Of a stretch of 64,000 nucleotides of DNA, positions 39,770 to 46,783 are shown piece by piece. Position 1 is the stretch's first letter. Every line of letters starts with the position of its first letter. The notes under the pieces are model-generated. The model saw only the letters and a list, made by a program, of their open reading frames with translations, did no database searches and had not been told where the DNA came from. The translations under genes and the position numbers were made by a program. The stretch comes from Acuticoccus sp039034015 (GTDB lineage Bacteria > Pseudomonadota > Alphaproteobacteria > Rhizobiales > Amorphaceae), in the NCBI GenBank assembly GCA_039034015.1, contig JBCCBM010000003.1, forward strand, positions 186,001-250,000, in the 5' to 3' direction.

Positions 39770-40097
39770 TCAGGGCCGCTCAGGGGCCGTCATTGTTAAT
39801 GGCTCCTTGCCGTCAAGTGGCGAATCGGGGCGGCCACCCGTGGTTTTGTGTTGTCCGCGCAACAATGCATTCGGACTGACGCGTTCGACCTCTTTTCGGG
39901 CCTCGCTTTCGTTTGATGTGGGTGGGGCCGCTGCGCAATGTGACCTGGCGACGGGGGCGGCAACAAACCGGTCGCAGGTTTGGGCGGGCTAAGCGGCTTC
40001 CTCCAGATCGAGTGAGATCCGGCGACTTTCGGCCCGTTGGTCACCGCCGGAATGAAAGTCAAAGGATCTAACAGTGAACCTCTTTGGAGATCGAGAC
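39770..40097. other. Intergenic/5' leader region before porin 1, no gene seen
   Basis: This 328-bp stretch holds no convincing ORF. It contains a small dyad TGTTG-TCCGCG-CAACA (39849-39864) and a 6-bp stem CCGGCG/CGCCGG around 40019-40050 close to the porin start. It probably carries the porin promoter and an untranslated leader. I cannot place a sigma-factor promoter with confidence. Confidence 0.4.
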
Positions 40098-41321
40098 ATG
40101 AACTTTAAACGTCTTGTCCTCGGCACGGCTGCGGGTGCTCTCGCGGTGACCGGGGCCCAAGCGGCGGACCTCCCCGTCGTTGTCGAGCCTGTTGACTACG
40201 TCCGCATCTGTGACGCGGTTGGCACGGGGTACTTCTTCATCCCGGGTACCGAAACCTGCATGCGTATCCGCACGCGTGTTCGTACCGACTACGCTCTGTT
40301 CTTCGACCTTGACGACACCAACGATTATGTCCTGGCCGGCAACGGTTACGACAACTTCGCTGATGTCGGCTACCTCTTCCGTGCCCGCGGCTACGTCCGG
40401 ATGAACACCGTGACGCAGACCGAGTTCGGTCAGCTGGAAACGTTCGTTGACATCTTCGTCACCAACGACAACGGCACCGACCTTGGCGCGGACGTTGACA
40501 GCGCGTTGATCCAGCTCGGCGGCATCATCTTCGGTCGCTTCGCAACGGCCTTCAACTCCTCGGGCGTTGGCTCTGGCGTGGGTGTGTACACCACCGAGCG
40601 GACCTTCGACCTTGGTAACCAGACCGGCAACGCGAACCAGATCCAGTACATCGCGTCCTTCGGCAACGGCCTCACCGGCCAGATCGCCATCCAGGACACG
40701 AACCAGTTCCGCCGCGGCATCGTCAACGGTGCGTATGGTGGTTCCAAGTTCCCGGACCTGGTGGCCAAGATCTCGGTTGAGCAAGGCTGGGGCGCAGCGT
40801 ACCTCTCCGGTGCGGTTCGTTACCTCGAGACCAGCAACAACGGCGGCGTGACCACCAACGACGACTTCGGCTTCGCCGTGTCGGGTGGTGTTGAAGTCAA
40901 CGTTCCCTTCGGCACCGGTACGGTTGTCGGTATCCAGGGTTCGTACGGCTACGGCGCCACGGGCTACACCTACGACAGCATCAGCACCGTGCTGAGCGTG
41001 CCGACCGGCATCTCTGACGCTGCTTATGTCGGCAACCAGTTCGAGCTTTCCACGGCTGCCGCGGTTGTCGCCGGTGTGAAAACCAACTTCACCCCGACCG
41101 TCTCCGGTGCCCTGGGTGCTGGCTGGACGTACCTCGACAACGAGCTGATCGGCGACGCCTACAACCTGAACTTCCAAGGCACGATCGGCTGGACACCGGT
41201 GTCCGGTCTCGGCTTCACTTTCGGTGCTGAGTACCGCTTCGCCGACACCGAGTTCAACAACGGTGTGTCCGTGGACGACAGCGCGCTCACGACCTTCATG
41301 CGGGTCCAAGCGGACTTCTAA
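40098..41321 (+). CDS. Outer-membrane porin, Porin_2 family (porin 1)
   Basis: 407-residue alphaproteobacterial trimeric porin forming 16-strand outer-membrane channels. The signal peptide ends GAQA|ADLP. The mature start has the conserved segment VDYVRICDAVGTGYFFIPGTETCMRI, whose two cysteines are family-typical. The C-terminus ends in Phe (RVQADF), the BAM-recognition residue. Codons are biased to GGT, CGT, AAC and GTT and the gene has a GGAGA ribosome site 7 bp before ATG 40098, so expression should be very high. A strong intrinsic terminator follows at 41347. Its nearest relatives here are the mini-porin just downstream and porin 2 at 60.7 kb. Confidence 0.96.
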   Translation: MNFKRLVLGTAAGALAVTGAQAADLPVVVEPVDYVRICDAVGTGYFFIPGTETCMRIRTRVRTDYALFFDLDDTNDYVLAGNGYDNFADVGYLFRARGYVRMNTVTQTEFGQLETFVDIFVTNDNGTDLGADVDSALIQLGGIIFGRFATAFNSSGVGSGVGVYTTERTFDLGNQTGNANQIQYIASFGNGLTGQIAIQDTNQFRRGIVNGAYGGSKFPDLVAKISVEQGWGAAYLSGAVRYLETSNNGGVTTNDDFGFAVSGGVEVNVPFGTGTVVGIQGSYGYGATGYTYDSISTVLSVPTGISDAAYVGNQFELSTAAAVVAGVKTNFTPTVSGALGAGWTYLDNELIGDAYNLNFQGTIGWTPVSGLGFTFGAEYRFADTEFNNGVSVDDSALTTFMRVQADF

Positions 41322-41322
41322 C

Positions 41323-41340
41323 CCCATCCATTCCCCCGGA
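41323..41340 (+). repeat. 18-bp direct repeat, copy 1 (after porin 1)
   Basis: CCCATCCATTCCCCCGGA immediately follows the porin 1 stop codon. An identical copy lies exactly 500 bp downstream at 41823-41840. Confidence 0.9.
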
Positions 41341-41346
41341 TGGTGG

Positions 41347-41379
41347 AAGGCCCGGCAGAAATGCCGGGCCTTTCTTTTT
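41347..41379 (+). terminator. Intrinsic terminator of porin 1
   Basis: A perfect 11-bp stem, 41347-41357 with 41362-41372, has a GAAA tetraloop and is followed by TCTTTTT. It lies 25 bp after the porin stop. This is the clearest rho-independent terminator in the window. Confidence 0.93.
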
Positions 41380-41420
41380 GTGCTACCCCCTTCAAGCGCC
41401 CCGCCATGAAAGGAACGCTG

Positions 41421-41765
41421 ATGTCCCGTGTGTCGCTCCTCGTTGCCGCGCTCCTCCTGCCCACCCTTGTGAGCGCCAACGACCTCCCCGTGCTGCCGGA
41501 CGATTATGAGCCGGTCGACATTTGCGCCCACCTTGGCAAAGGCTACATTCTCATCCCCGAAACGGAGACGTGCATGCGCATCCAAGTGGGTGTGCAGACC
41601 GACTTTGGGGTGAACATCAAAACCGGCGGCAGCGGCAACTACGTGCTGCGCAATCGCGCCACCGGCCCGTCAACCAGCATCGGCACGGCGATCACAACGC
41701 ACACGCAGACGCCGTTTGGCCCGCTGCGGACCCACATCGGCGCAGGTTTTGACCCCAACAACTGA
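41421..41765 (+). CDS. Small exported porin-like protein (N-terminal porin module only)
   Basis: 114 residues. The signal peptide is MSRVSLLVAALLLPTLVSA, followed by NDLP. The mature ~95 residues align with the first ~90 residues of mature porin 1: EPVDICAHLGKGYILIPETETC parallels the porin start including both cysteines, then a first strand (MRIQVGVQTDFGVNI) and a last strand (TQTPFGPLRTHIGAGF). It stops where porin 1 continues for 270 more residues. ATG 41421 has AAGGA 6 bp upstream; ATG 41406 is possible. It has its own signal peptide, ribosome site and 14-bp-stem terminator, so it looks like an intact small gene rather than debris. Function unknown. Confidence 0.78.
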   Translation: MSRVSLLVAALLLPTLVSANDLPVLPDDYEPVDICAHLGKGYILIPETETCMRIQVGVQTDFGVNIKTGGSGNYVLRNRATGPSTSIGTAITTHTQTPFGPLRTHIGAGFDPNN

Positions 41766-41768
41766 CGA

Positions 41769-41802
41769 AAAACGCCCGGCGGTGAGGTCCGCCGGGCGTT
41801 TT
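41769..41802. terminator. Intrinsic terminator after the small porin-like gene (bidirectional)
   Basis: A 14-bp perfect stem, 41769-41782 with 41789-41802, has a 6-nt loop. It has A residues on the left arm and T residues on the right, so it can act in both directions. It starts 4 bp after the stop codon. Confidence 0.9.
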
Positions 41803-41822
41803 GATGTTGCAAGGGCCCTAAT

Positions 41823-41840
41823 CCCATCCATTCCCCCGGA
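41823..41840 (+). repeat. 18-bp direct repeat, copy 2 (after the mini-porin terminator)
   Basis: Identical to 41323-41340 at a distance of exactly 500 bp. Counting the CTAA before it, 22 of 23 bases match the sequence around the porin 1 stop codon. The second copy therefore looks like the 3' end of an ancestral duplicated porin. Confidence 0.85.
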
Positions 41841-41939
41841 CGTTGAAGGGCGGGGCCGTCGCCGCTTCATGACAAAGATGGTGTGTGATTCGCCCGCCAC
41901 ACGTGATGGGGGTCACGAAGTTGTCCCCAGTTGGTGCGG

Positions 41940-41967
41940 CCGCTTTTGAAATTTTGCGCAAAAGCGG
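41940..41967. promoter_or_regulatory. Candidate operator upstream of the first Opp-type transporter
   Basis: A 9-bp inverted repeat, CCGCTTTTG at 41940-41948 and CAAAAGCGG at 41959-41967, overlaps the perfect 12-bp palindrome TTTTGCGCAAAA at 41952-41963. It lies about 50 bp before the substrate-binding-protein start, with no T tract after it, so an operator is more likely than a terminator. Confidence 0.45.
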
Positions 41968-42014
41968 TACCACGGGCACCAATCTGGCGATGACTGCCGC
42001 GGGAGAGCCCATTG

Positions 42015-43490
42015 ATGCGCCGTTTTGCGTTGATTTTCATGTGTCTGGCGTTTTGCGCGGCCGCGCACGCCCAGCCCGCGCAAGACCGCCTGGTTCTGGG
42101 CGTTGCGCTGGAGCCGCCGCACCTTGACCCCACCGCAGGCGCCGCCGCCGCCATCGACGAGGTGGTCTACGCCAACGTTTTTGAAGGCCTCACCCGCATC
42201 GCCTCAGATGGGAGCGTCGTCCCCGGCCTTGCGACAAGCTGGGCCTTCTCCGATGACGGCCTGGCGCTCACCCTCACCCTTCGCGCGGGCGTCACCTTCC
42301 ACGATGGCGCCCCGTTTGACGCGTCGGTGGCGAAATTTGCCCTCGACCGCGCGCGGGCGGAGGGGGCGGAAAACGCGCAGCCCCAGCTTTTTGCCGCCAT
42401 CGACACGGTCGACGCGCCAGACGCCACCACCCTCATCATCCGCCTGTCCGCCCCTGATGCCGATTTGCCCTACGCACTCGGCTGGGGCGACGCGGTCATG
42501 GTGCACCCAAAGACGGCCGACACGAACAAAACCGAGCCGGTCGGCACCGGCCCCTTCCGGTTCGACCGCTGGCGCCGGGGCGATCGCGTCGCGCTTTTGC
42601 GCAGCGACACCTATTGGGGCGCAGCGCCCGCCCTTGCGCGGGTGGAATTTGCCTTCATCGCCGATCCAACTGCGGCGCTGAACGGGCTTTTGGCCGGCGA
42701 TGTCCACGGGTTCACCAACTTTCCGGCCCCCGAGGCGCTCCCGCTCCTTGAGGCAAACCCCGCCCTTTCGGTGGTGGTGGGGACCACGGAGGGCGAGACC
42801 ATCCTTGCCATCAACGCCCGCCGCGCGCCCTTTGACCAGCTTGCCGTTCGCGAGGCGATCGCAAAGGCCATCGACCGTGAGGCGCTGGTGGTGGGGGCCA
42901 TGTATGGCACCGCGACCCCCATCGGCGCGCCCGTTCCGCCCCACGCGCCGGGCTATGTCGACCTCACCGCCGTCAACGCCTTCGACCCGGAGGCGGCCCG
43001 CGCGCGCCTTGCCGAGGCGGGCGTGACAGATCTTGCGGTCACCATTGCCCTGCCACCGCCCGCCTACGCGCGCCGGTCTGGCGAGATCATCGCCGCACAG
43101 CTTCGCGCGGTGGGCGTTGCAGCATCGCTGCGTCCGGTGGAGTGGTCGGAGTGGCTGACGACGGTGTTTCGCGGAAAAGACTATGACTTAACAATTGTTG
43201 CGCACACCGAACCAGCGGACATCGAAATCTACGGCCGCCCTGATTATTATTTCGGCGTGCCCGATGCAACGCTTGACAAAACCCTTGCCACCTACGCCGC
43301 CACCAGCGACCCAGACGCCCGCGCCATCCTCCTGGGCGACGCGCAACGCCGCATTGCCGACCTTGCGGTGAACGCGTTTTTGTTCCAGCTCCCCAAAATC
43401 GGGGTGTGGGACGCAAGGCTCACGGGCCTTTGGCAAAATGCGCCCATCCAAGCCAACGATGTGACCGGCGTTGCGTGGGGGGCCAACTGA
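42015..43490 (+). CDS. ABC transporter substrate-binding protein, family 5 (Opp/Dpp type)
   Basis: 491-residue periplasmic binding protein of the SBP_bac_5 family for peptides, nickel or other small solutes. The signal peptide is MRRFALIFMCLAFCAAAHA, cut before QPAQ. Family blocks: LVLGVALEPPHLDPTAG, VYANVFEGLTRIASDGSVVPGLATSW, LRAGVTFHDGAPFDA and VGTGPFRFDRWRRGD. ATG 42015 is used (TTG 42012 also open). First gene of a four-gene transporter whose genes all overlap. Confidence 0.93.
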   Translation: MRRFALIFMCLAFCAAAHAQPAQDRLVLGVALEPPHLDPTAGAAAAIDEVVYANVFEGLTRIASDGSVVPGLATSWAFSDDGLALTLTLRAGVTFHDGAPFDASVAKFALDRARAEGAENAQPQLFAAIDTVDAPDATTLIIRLSAPDADLPYALGWGDAVMVHPKTADTNKTEPVGTGPFRFDRWRRGDRVALLRSDTYWGAAPALARVEFAFIADPTAALNGLLAGDVHGFTNFPAPEALPLLEANPALSVVVGTTEGETILAINARRAPFDQLAVREAIAKAIDREALVVGAMYGTATPIGAPVPPHAPGYVDLTAVNAFDPEAARARLAEAGVTDLAVTIALPPPAYARRSGEIIAAQLRAVGVAASLRPVEWSEWLTTVFRGKDYDLTIVAHTEPADIEIYGRPDYYFGVPDATLDKTLATYAATSDPDARAILLGDAQRRIADLAVNAFLFQLPKIGVWDARLTGLWQNAPIQANDVTGVAWGAN

Positions 43491-44422
43491 GGGCGTTTGT
43501 CACGGGGCTTTTGTCCCTCGTCGCGACCCTTTTGGCGGCGAGCGCTTTGATTTTCCTCGCCGTCAACCTTCTCCCCGGTGATCCGGCCGCGGTGCTTTTG
43601 GGCCAAAACGCCAGCGATGCGGCGCTTGCGGCCCTTCGCGAGCGGCTCGGCCTCAACGCCCCGCTCCCGGTTCAGTATGGGCGCTTCCTCGCCGGCGCGC
43701 TCACCGGCGACTTTGGCCAAAGCGCCACCTACGACATCCCGGTGACGACGCTGATTGTGACGCGGGCCGCCGTCTCGGTCCCGCTTGCGCTGATGGCGGT
43801 GCTGCTTTGCGTTGCGGTGGCGTTGCCAGCGGCGCAATTTGCCGCCGCGCGCCGCGGGCGGGGTGGGGATGCGGCGGTCGAATTTTTGGCCCGCGCGGGT
43901 CTCTCAGTGCCCAACATATGGCTGGGGCTCGGGCTGATCGTCCTCTTCGCGATCGAGCTCCGACTAGTGCCCGCGGGCGGCTTTCCGGGCTGGGCGGACC
44001 CATCGGCGGCCCTTGCCGCGCTGCTCTTGCCGGCCATTGCGCTGGCCGCCCCCCAAGCGGCGATCCTGACGCGCCTTGCCCGCACCGCCATTGTGGAGCG
44101 GGCGGACGAAGACTTTGTCACCCTTGGCCAGGCCAAGGGCCTGTCGCGGGCAGCGGCGGTGCGCCACCACGCGCTTCCGGCAGCGCTTGCCCCAATCCTC
44201 ACCATCATCGGCCTTCAGTTCGGCTTTCTGCTTGCCGGCGCCATCATCATTGAAACGGTGTTTTCGCTCCCCGGGCTCGGGCGGCTTCTCTTCCAGGCCG
44301 TTGCCCAGCGGGATCTCCCGGTGGTGCAAGGGGTGACGCTGGTTTTGGTCGCCGCCGTTGTGGTGGTGAATGCGCTCTGCGCCGCGCTCGCCCGGATTGC
44401 CGATCCGCGGGTGGCGCGGTGA
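43475..44422 (+). CDS. ABC transporter permease (DppB/OppB type)
   Basis: 315-residue inner-membrane permease with about six helices. The N-terminal NLLPGDPAAVLLGQNASD block is standard for DppB. The cytoplasmic EAA-type loop runs RADEDFVTLGQAKGLSRAAAVRHHALPAAL and contacts the ATPase. The start is uncertain: GTG 43475 overlaps the binding-protein gene by 16 bp, and TTG 43511 would be shorter. The open frame upstream of 43475 is a shadow. It is coupled to the next permease by GTGA. Confidence 0.9.
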   Translation: MGGQLRAFVTGLLSLVATLLAASALIFLAVNLLPGDPAAVLLGQNASDAALAALRERLGLNAPLPVQYGRFLAGALTGDFGQSATYDIPVTTLIVTRAAVSVPLALMAVLLCVAVALPAAQFAAARRGRGGDAAVEFLARAGLSVPNIWLGLGLIVLFAIELRLVPAGGFPGWADPSAALAALLLPAIALAAPQAAILTRLARTAIVERADEDFVTLGQAKGLSRAAAVRHHALPAALAPILTIIGLQFGFLLAGAIIIETVFSLPGLGRLLFQAVAQRDLPVVQGVTLVLVAAVVVVNALCAALARIADPRVAR

Positions 44423-45216
44423 GCCGGCTTGCGTTCTCCGGCACGCTTGTTTTGCTCCTTTGCGCAGTGGCGGCCCTCGCCACATTGTGGACCCCGCACC
44501 CGGTCGACACCGTTGCGATCGGGGCGCGGTTCCAAGCCCCGTCCCCCGCCCACCCCCTCGGCACCGACCATTTGGGCCGCGATCTCGTCTCCATGTTGAT
44601 GGCGGGCGCGGCCAATTCGCTGGGCGTTGCGGCGGCCGCCATCGGGCTTGGCGCGGCCCTCGGCACCGCGGTTGGCCTCTTGATGTGCGCCACCGGCGGC
44701 GCGCTCCATGTGGCGCTGTTGCGGGCGAGCGACCTTTTGTTTGCCTTCCCCGCGCTCATCGTGGCGGCAATCCTGGCAACCGCGTTCGGGCCGGGGGCCG
44801 GGGTGGCGGTTGTGGCAATTGGCGTTTTCAACGTGCCGGTCTTTGCCCGTCTTGCCGCCGCCACCGGGGCGGGGCTGATGGCAACCCACTTTGCCGATGC
44901 CGCCCGCCTCTCCGGCAAAGGCGAATTCCGCACAGCGGTGGAACACGCGCTCCCCAACATGCTCCCGGTCATCGCGACCCAGGCCGCCACGCAATTTGCC
45001 ATCGCAATCCTTGCCGAAGCGGGACTTTCATATGTGGGGCTTGGGGTGCAGCCGCCCGATGTCTCATGGGGCCGCATGCTGGCGGAGGCGCAAACGCTGG
45101 TCTTCATGGCGCCGGGGCTTGCGCTGTGGCCAGGCCTTGCCATCGCGCTCAGCGTCTGTGTGGTGACCGCGTTCGGTGAGCGGCTGCGCGTCCAGTTTGA
45201 CCCGCGTCGCCCGTGA
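44419..45216 (+). CDS. ABC transporter permease (DppC/OppC type)
   Basis: 265 residues, about six helices. DppC hallmarks are HPLGTDHLGRDLVSMLMAGA near the N-terminus, the EAA loop (THFADAARLSGKGEFRTAVEHALPNML) and the C-terminal AGLSYVGLGVQPPDVSWGRML. GTG start overlapping the preceding stop. It pairs with the upstream DppB-like permease. Confidence 0.93.
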   Translation: MSRLAFSGTLVLLLCAVAALATLWTPHPVDTVAIGARFQAPSPAHPLGTDHLGRDLVSMLMAGAANSLGVAAAAIGLGAALGTAVGLLMCATGGALHVALLRASDLLFAFPALIVAAILATAFGPGAGVAVVAIGVFNVPVFARLAAATGAGLMATHFADAARLSGKGEFRTAVEHALPNMLPVIATQAATQFAIAILAEAGLSYVGLGVQPPDVSWGRMLAEAQTLVFMAPGLALWPGLAIALSVCVVTAFGERLRVQFDPRRP

Positions 45217-46754
45217 TGTTGCGGCTCGACACCCTCACCGCGACAACGGCCGCGGCCCAACCGCTCGCCGGCATCTCGTTTGACGTGGCGGCGGGGGAGC
45301 GGGTGGCGGTGCTTGGCGCATCGGGCTCAGGCAAATCGTTGATGGCGCGGGCACTTTTGGGCCTTCCGCCGCCCGGCGTGCGCTATGGCGGCACGGTGCG
45401 GCTCGACGGGGAGGACATCTTGTCCGCGCCCGAGCGGCGGCAAAGGGCGCTGCGCGGCCCCGCGGTCGCGATGGTGTTTCAGGAGCCGGCCACCGCGCTC
45501 AACCCCGTCCAGCGCATCGGCCTCCAACTGGAGGAGCCGCTGCGCCTTCATCGCGCCCTGCCCCGGGAGGCGCGGCGGGAAAAGGTGATGGACGCGCTCA
45601 CCACAACGGGGCTCGCCGCCGATGGGGTGGGGCCGGAGCGCTTCCCGCACACCCTGTCGGGCGGGCAGCGCCAGCGGGTGGCGTTGGCGATCGCGCTGAT
45701 GCTCTCTCCCCGCCTTGTGGTGGCGGATGAACCCACAAGCGCGCTCGACAGTGTGTCGGCCGCCCGCGTCCTCACCCTATTGACCGACCTTGTGGCAGCC
45801 TCGGGCGCGGCGCTCATCCTCATCACCCACGACATGGATGTGGCGGCCAAACTTTCGCGCATCCTGGTGATGGTGGAGGGGCGCGTGGTGGAAGATCGCC
45901 CGGCCGCGGCGGTCCTCTCCGCGCCGCAAACGGCGGCGGCGCGCACGCTGGTCACGCACCGCGCGCTCACCCTTGCCGCGCGCCCAGCGCCCACCGGCGC
46001 GCCGATCTTCACCGCATCGCTCACCGCGCGCCACCGGGGCAACACCATCCTCAATGAGGCCGCGTTCGATGTGCGCCCGGGGGAGCGGCTCGCGATTGTC
46101 GGGCGCTCGGGCTCGGGCAAAACCTCGCTGATGCGGGCCGTTTTGGGGCTTTTGCCCGCGCGCGGCCGGGTGACGCTCATGGGCGCGCCGGTCACGCCGG
46201 GCGATCCGGCGCTGCGGGCGGCCGCCTCGCTCGTGTTCCAAGACCCGGTGACGAGCCTTGACCCGCGCTGGCGGGTGGATCGCATTGTTGCCGAGCCGCT
46301 GGAACGGACGGGCGCTCCGAAGGCCGAGCGGCAGGCGCTGGCGGAGGCGGCCCTTGCGCGCGTCGGGCTCGGGGGGCTTGGCGCGCGGCGGCCCCACGCC
46401 TTTTCTGGCGGCCAGCGCCAGCGGATCGCCATTGCCCGCGCGCTGGTGAGGGCCCCAAAAATCCTGGTGGCGGACGAGGCGGTCTCGGCCCTTGATGCCG
46501 CACTCCGGGCCGAAGTGATCACCCTTTTGGACACCCTTTGCCGGGAGGATCAGATGGCGCTCCTCTTCATTGCCCACGATCTTGGCCTGGTCCGGCGCTT
46601 TGCGGACCGCGTCTTGGTGATGGACGGGGGCAAAACGGTCGAATGCGCGCCGCCTGGCCAGCTTTTTGCTGCGCCCCAAACGTCTGCGGCGCGGGCCCTT
46701 GTGGCGGCCGCCTCACTTCATCAAACTGACAATCACGAGGTCCATAGATCGTGA
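45216..46754 (+). CDS. Fused dual-cassette ABC transporter ATPase (DppD-DppF type)
   Basis: 512 residues containing two complete nucleotide-binding domains in one chain. Cassette 1: GASGSGKS, LSGGQRQRVALAIALM, VVADEPTSALDS. Cassette 2: GRSGSGKT, FSGGQRQRIAIARAL, LVADEAVSALDA. The fusion supplies both ATPases of the importer. The second Walker B region keeps the catalytic Glu (DEAVSALD). ATG 45216 shares one base with the previous stop; GTG 45213 is also possible. The next binding protein begins 29 bp after its stop. Confidence 0.94.
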   Translation: MLRLDTLTATTAAAQPLAGISFDVAAGERVAVLGASGSGKSLMARALLGLPPPGVRYGGTVRLDGEDILSAPERRQRALRGPAVAMVFQEPATALNPVQRIGLQLEEPLRLHRALPREARREKVMDALTTTGLAADGVGPERFPHTLSGGQRQRVALAIALMLSPRLVVADEPTSALDSVSAARVLTLLTDLVAASGAALILITHDMDVAAKLSRILVMVEGRVVEDRPAAAVLSAPQTAAARTLVTHRALTLAARPAPTGAPIFTASLTARHRGNTILNEAAFDVRPGERLAIVGRSGSGKTSLMRAVLGLLPARGRVTLMGAPVTPGDPALRAAASLVFQDPVTSLDPRWRVDRIVAEPLERTGAPKAERQALAEAALARVGLGGLGARRPHAFSGGQRQRIAIARALVRAPKILVADEAVSALDAALRAEVITLLDTLCREDQMALLFIAHDLGLVRRFADRVLVMDGGKTVECAPPGQLFAAPQTSAARALVAAASLHQTDNHEVHRS

Positions 46755-46783
46755 CAGATGCTTCAACCAAACAAAGACATCCC

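Noticed and set aside
40068..41585. 505-residue open frame antisense to porin 1
   Set aside because: It is the mirror of a strongly codon-biased porin gene; no family features and the sense gene is certain.
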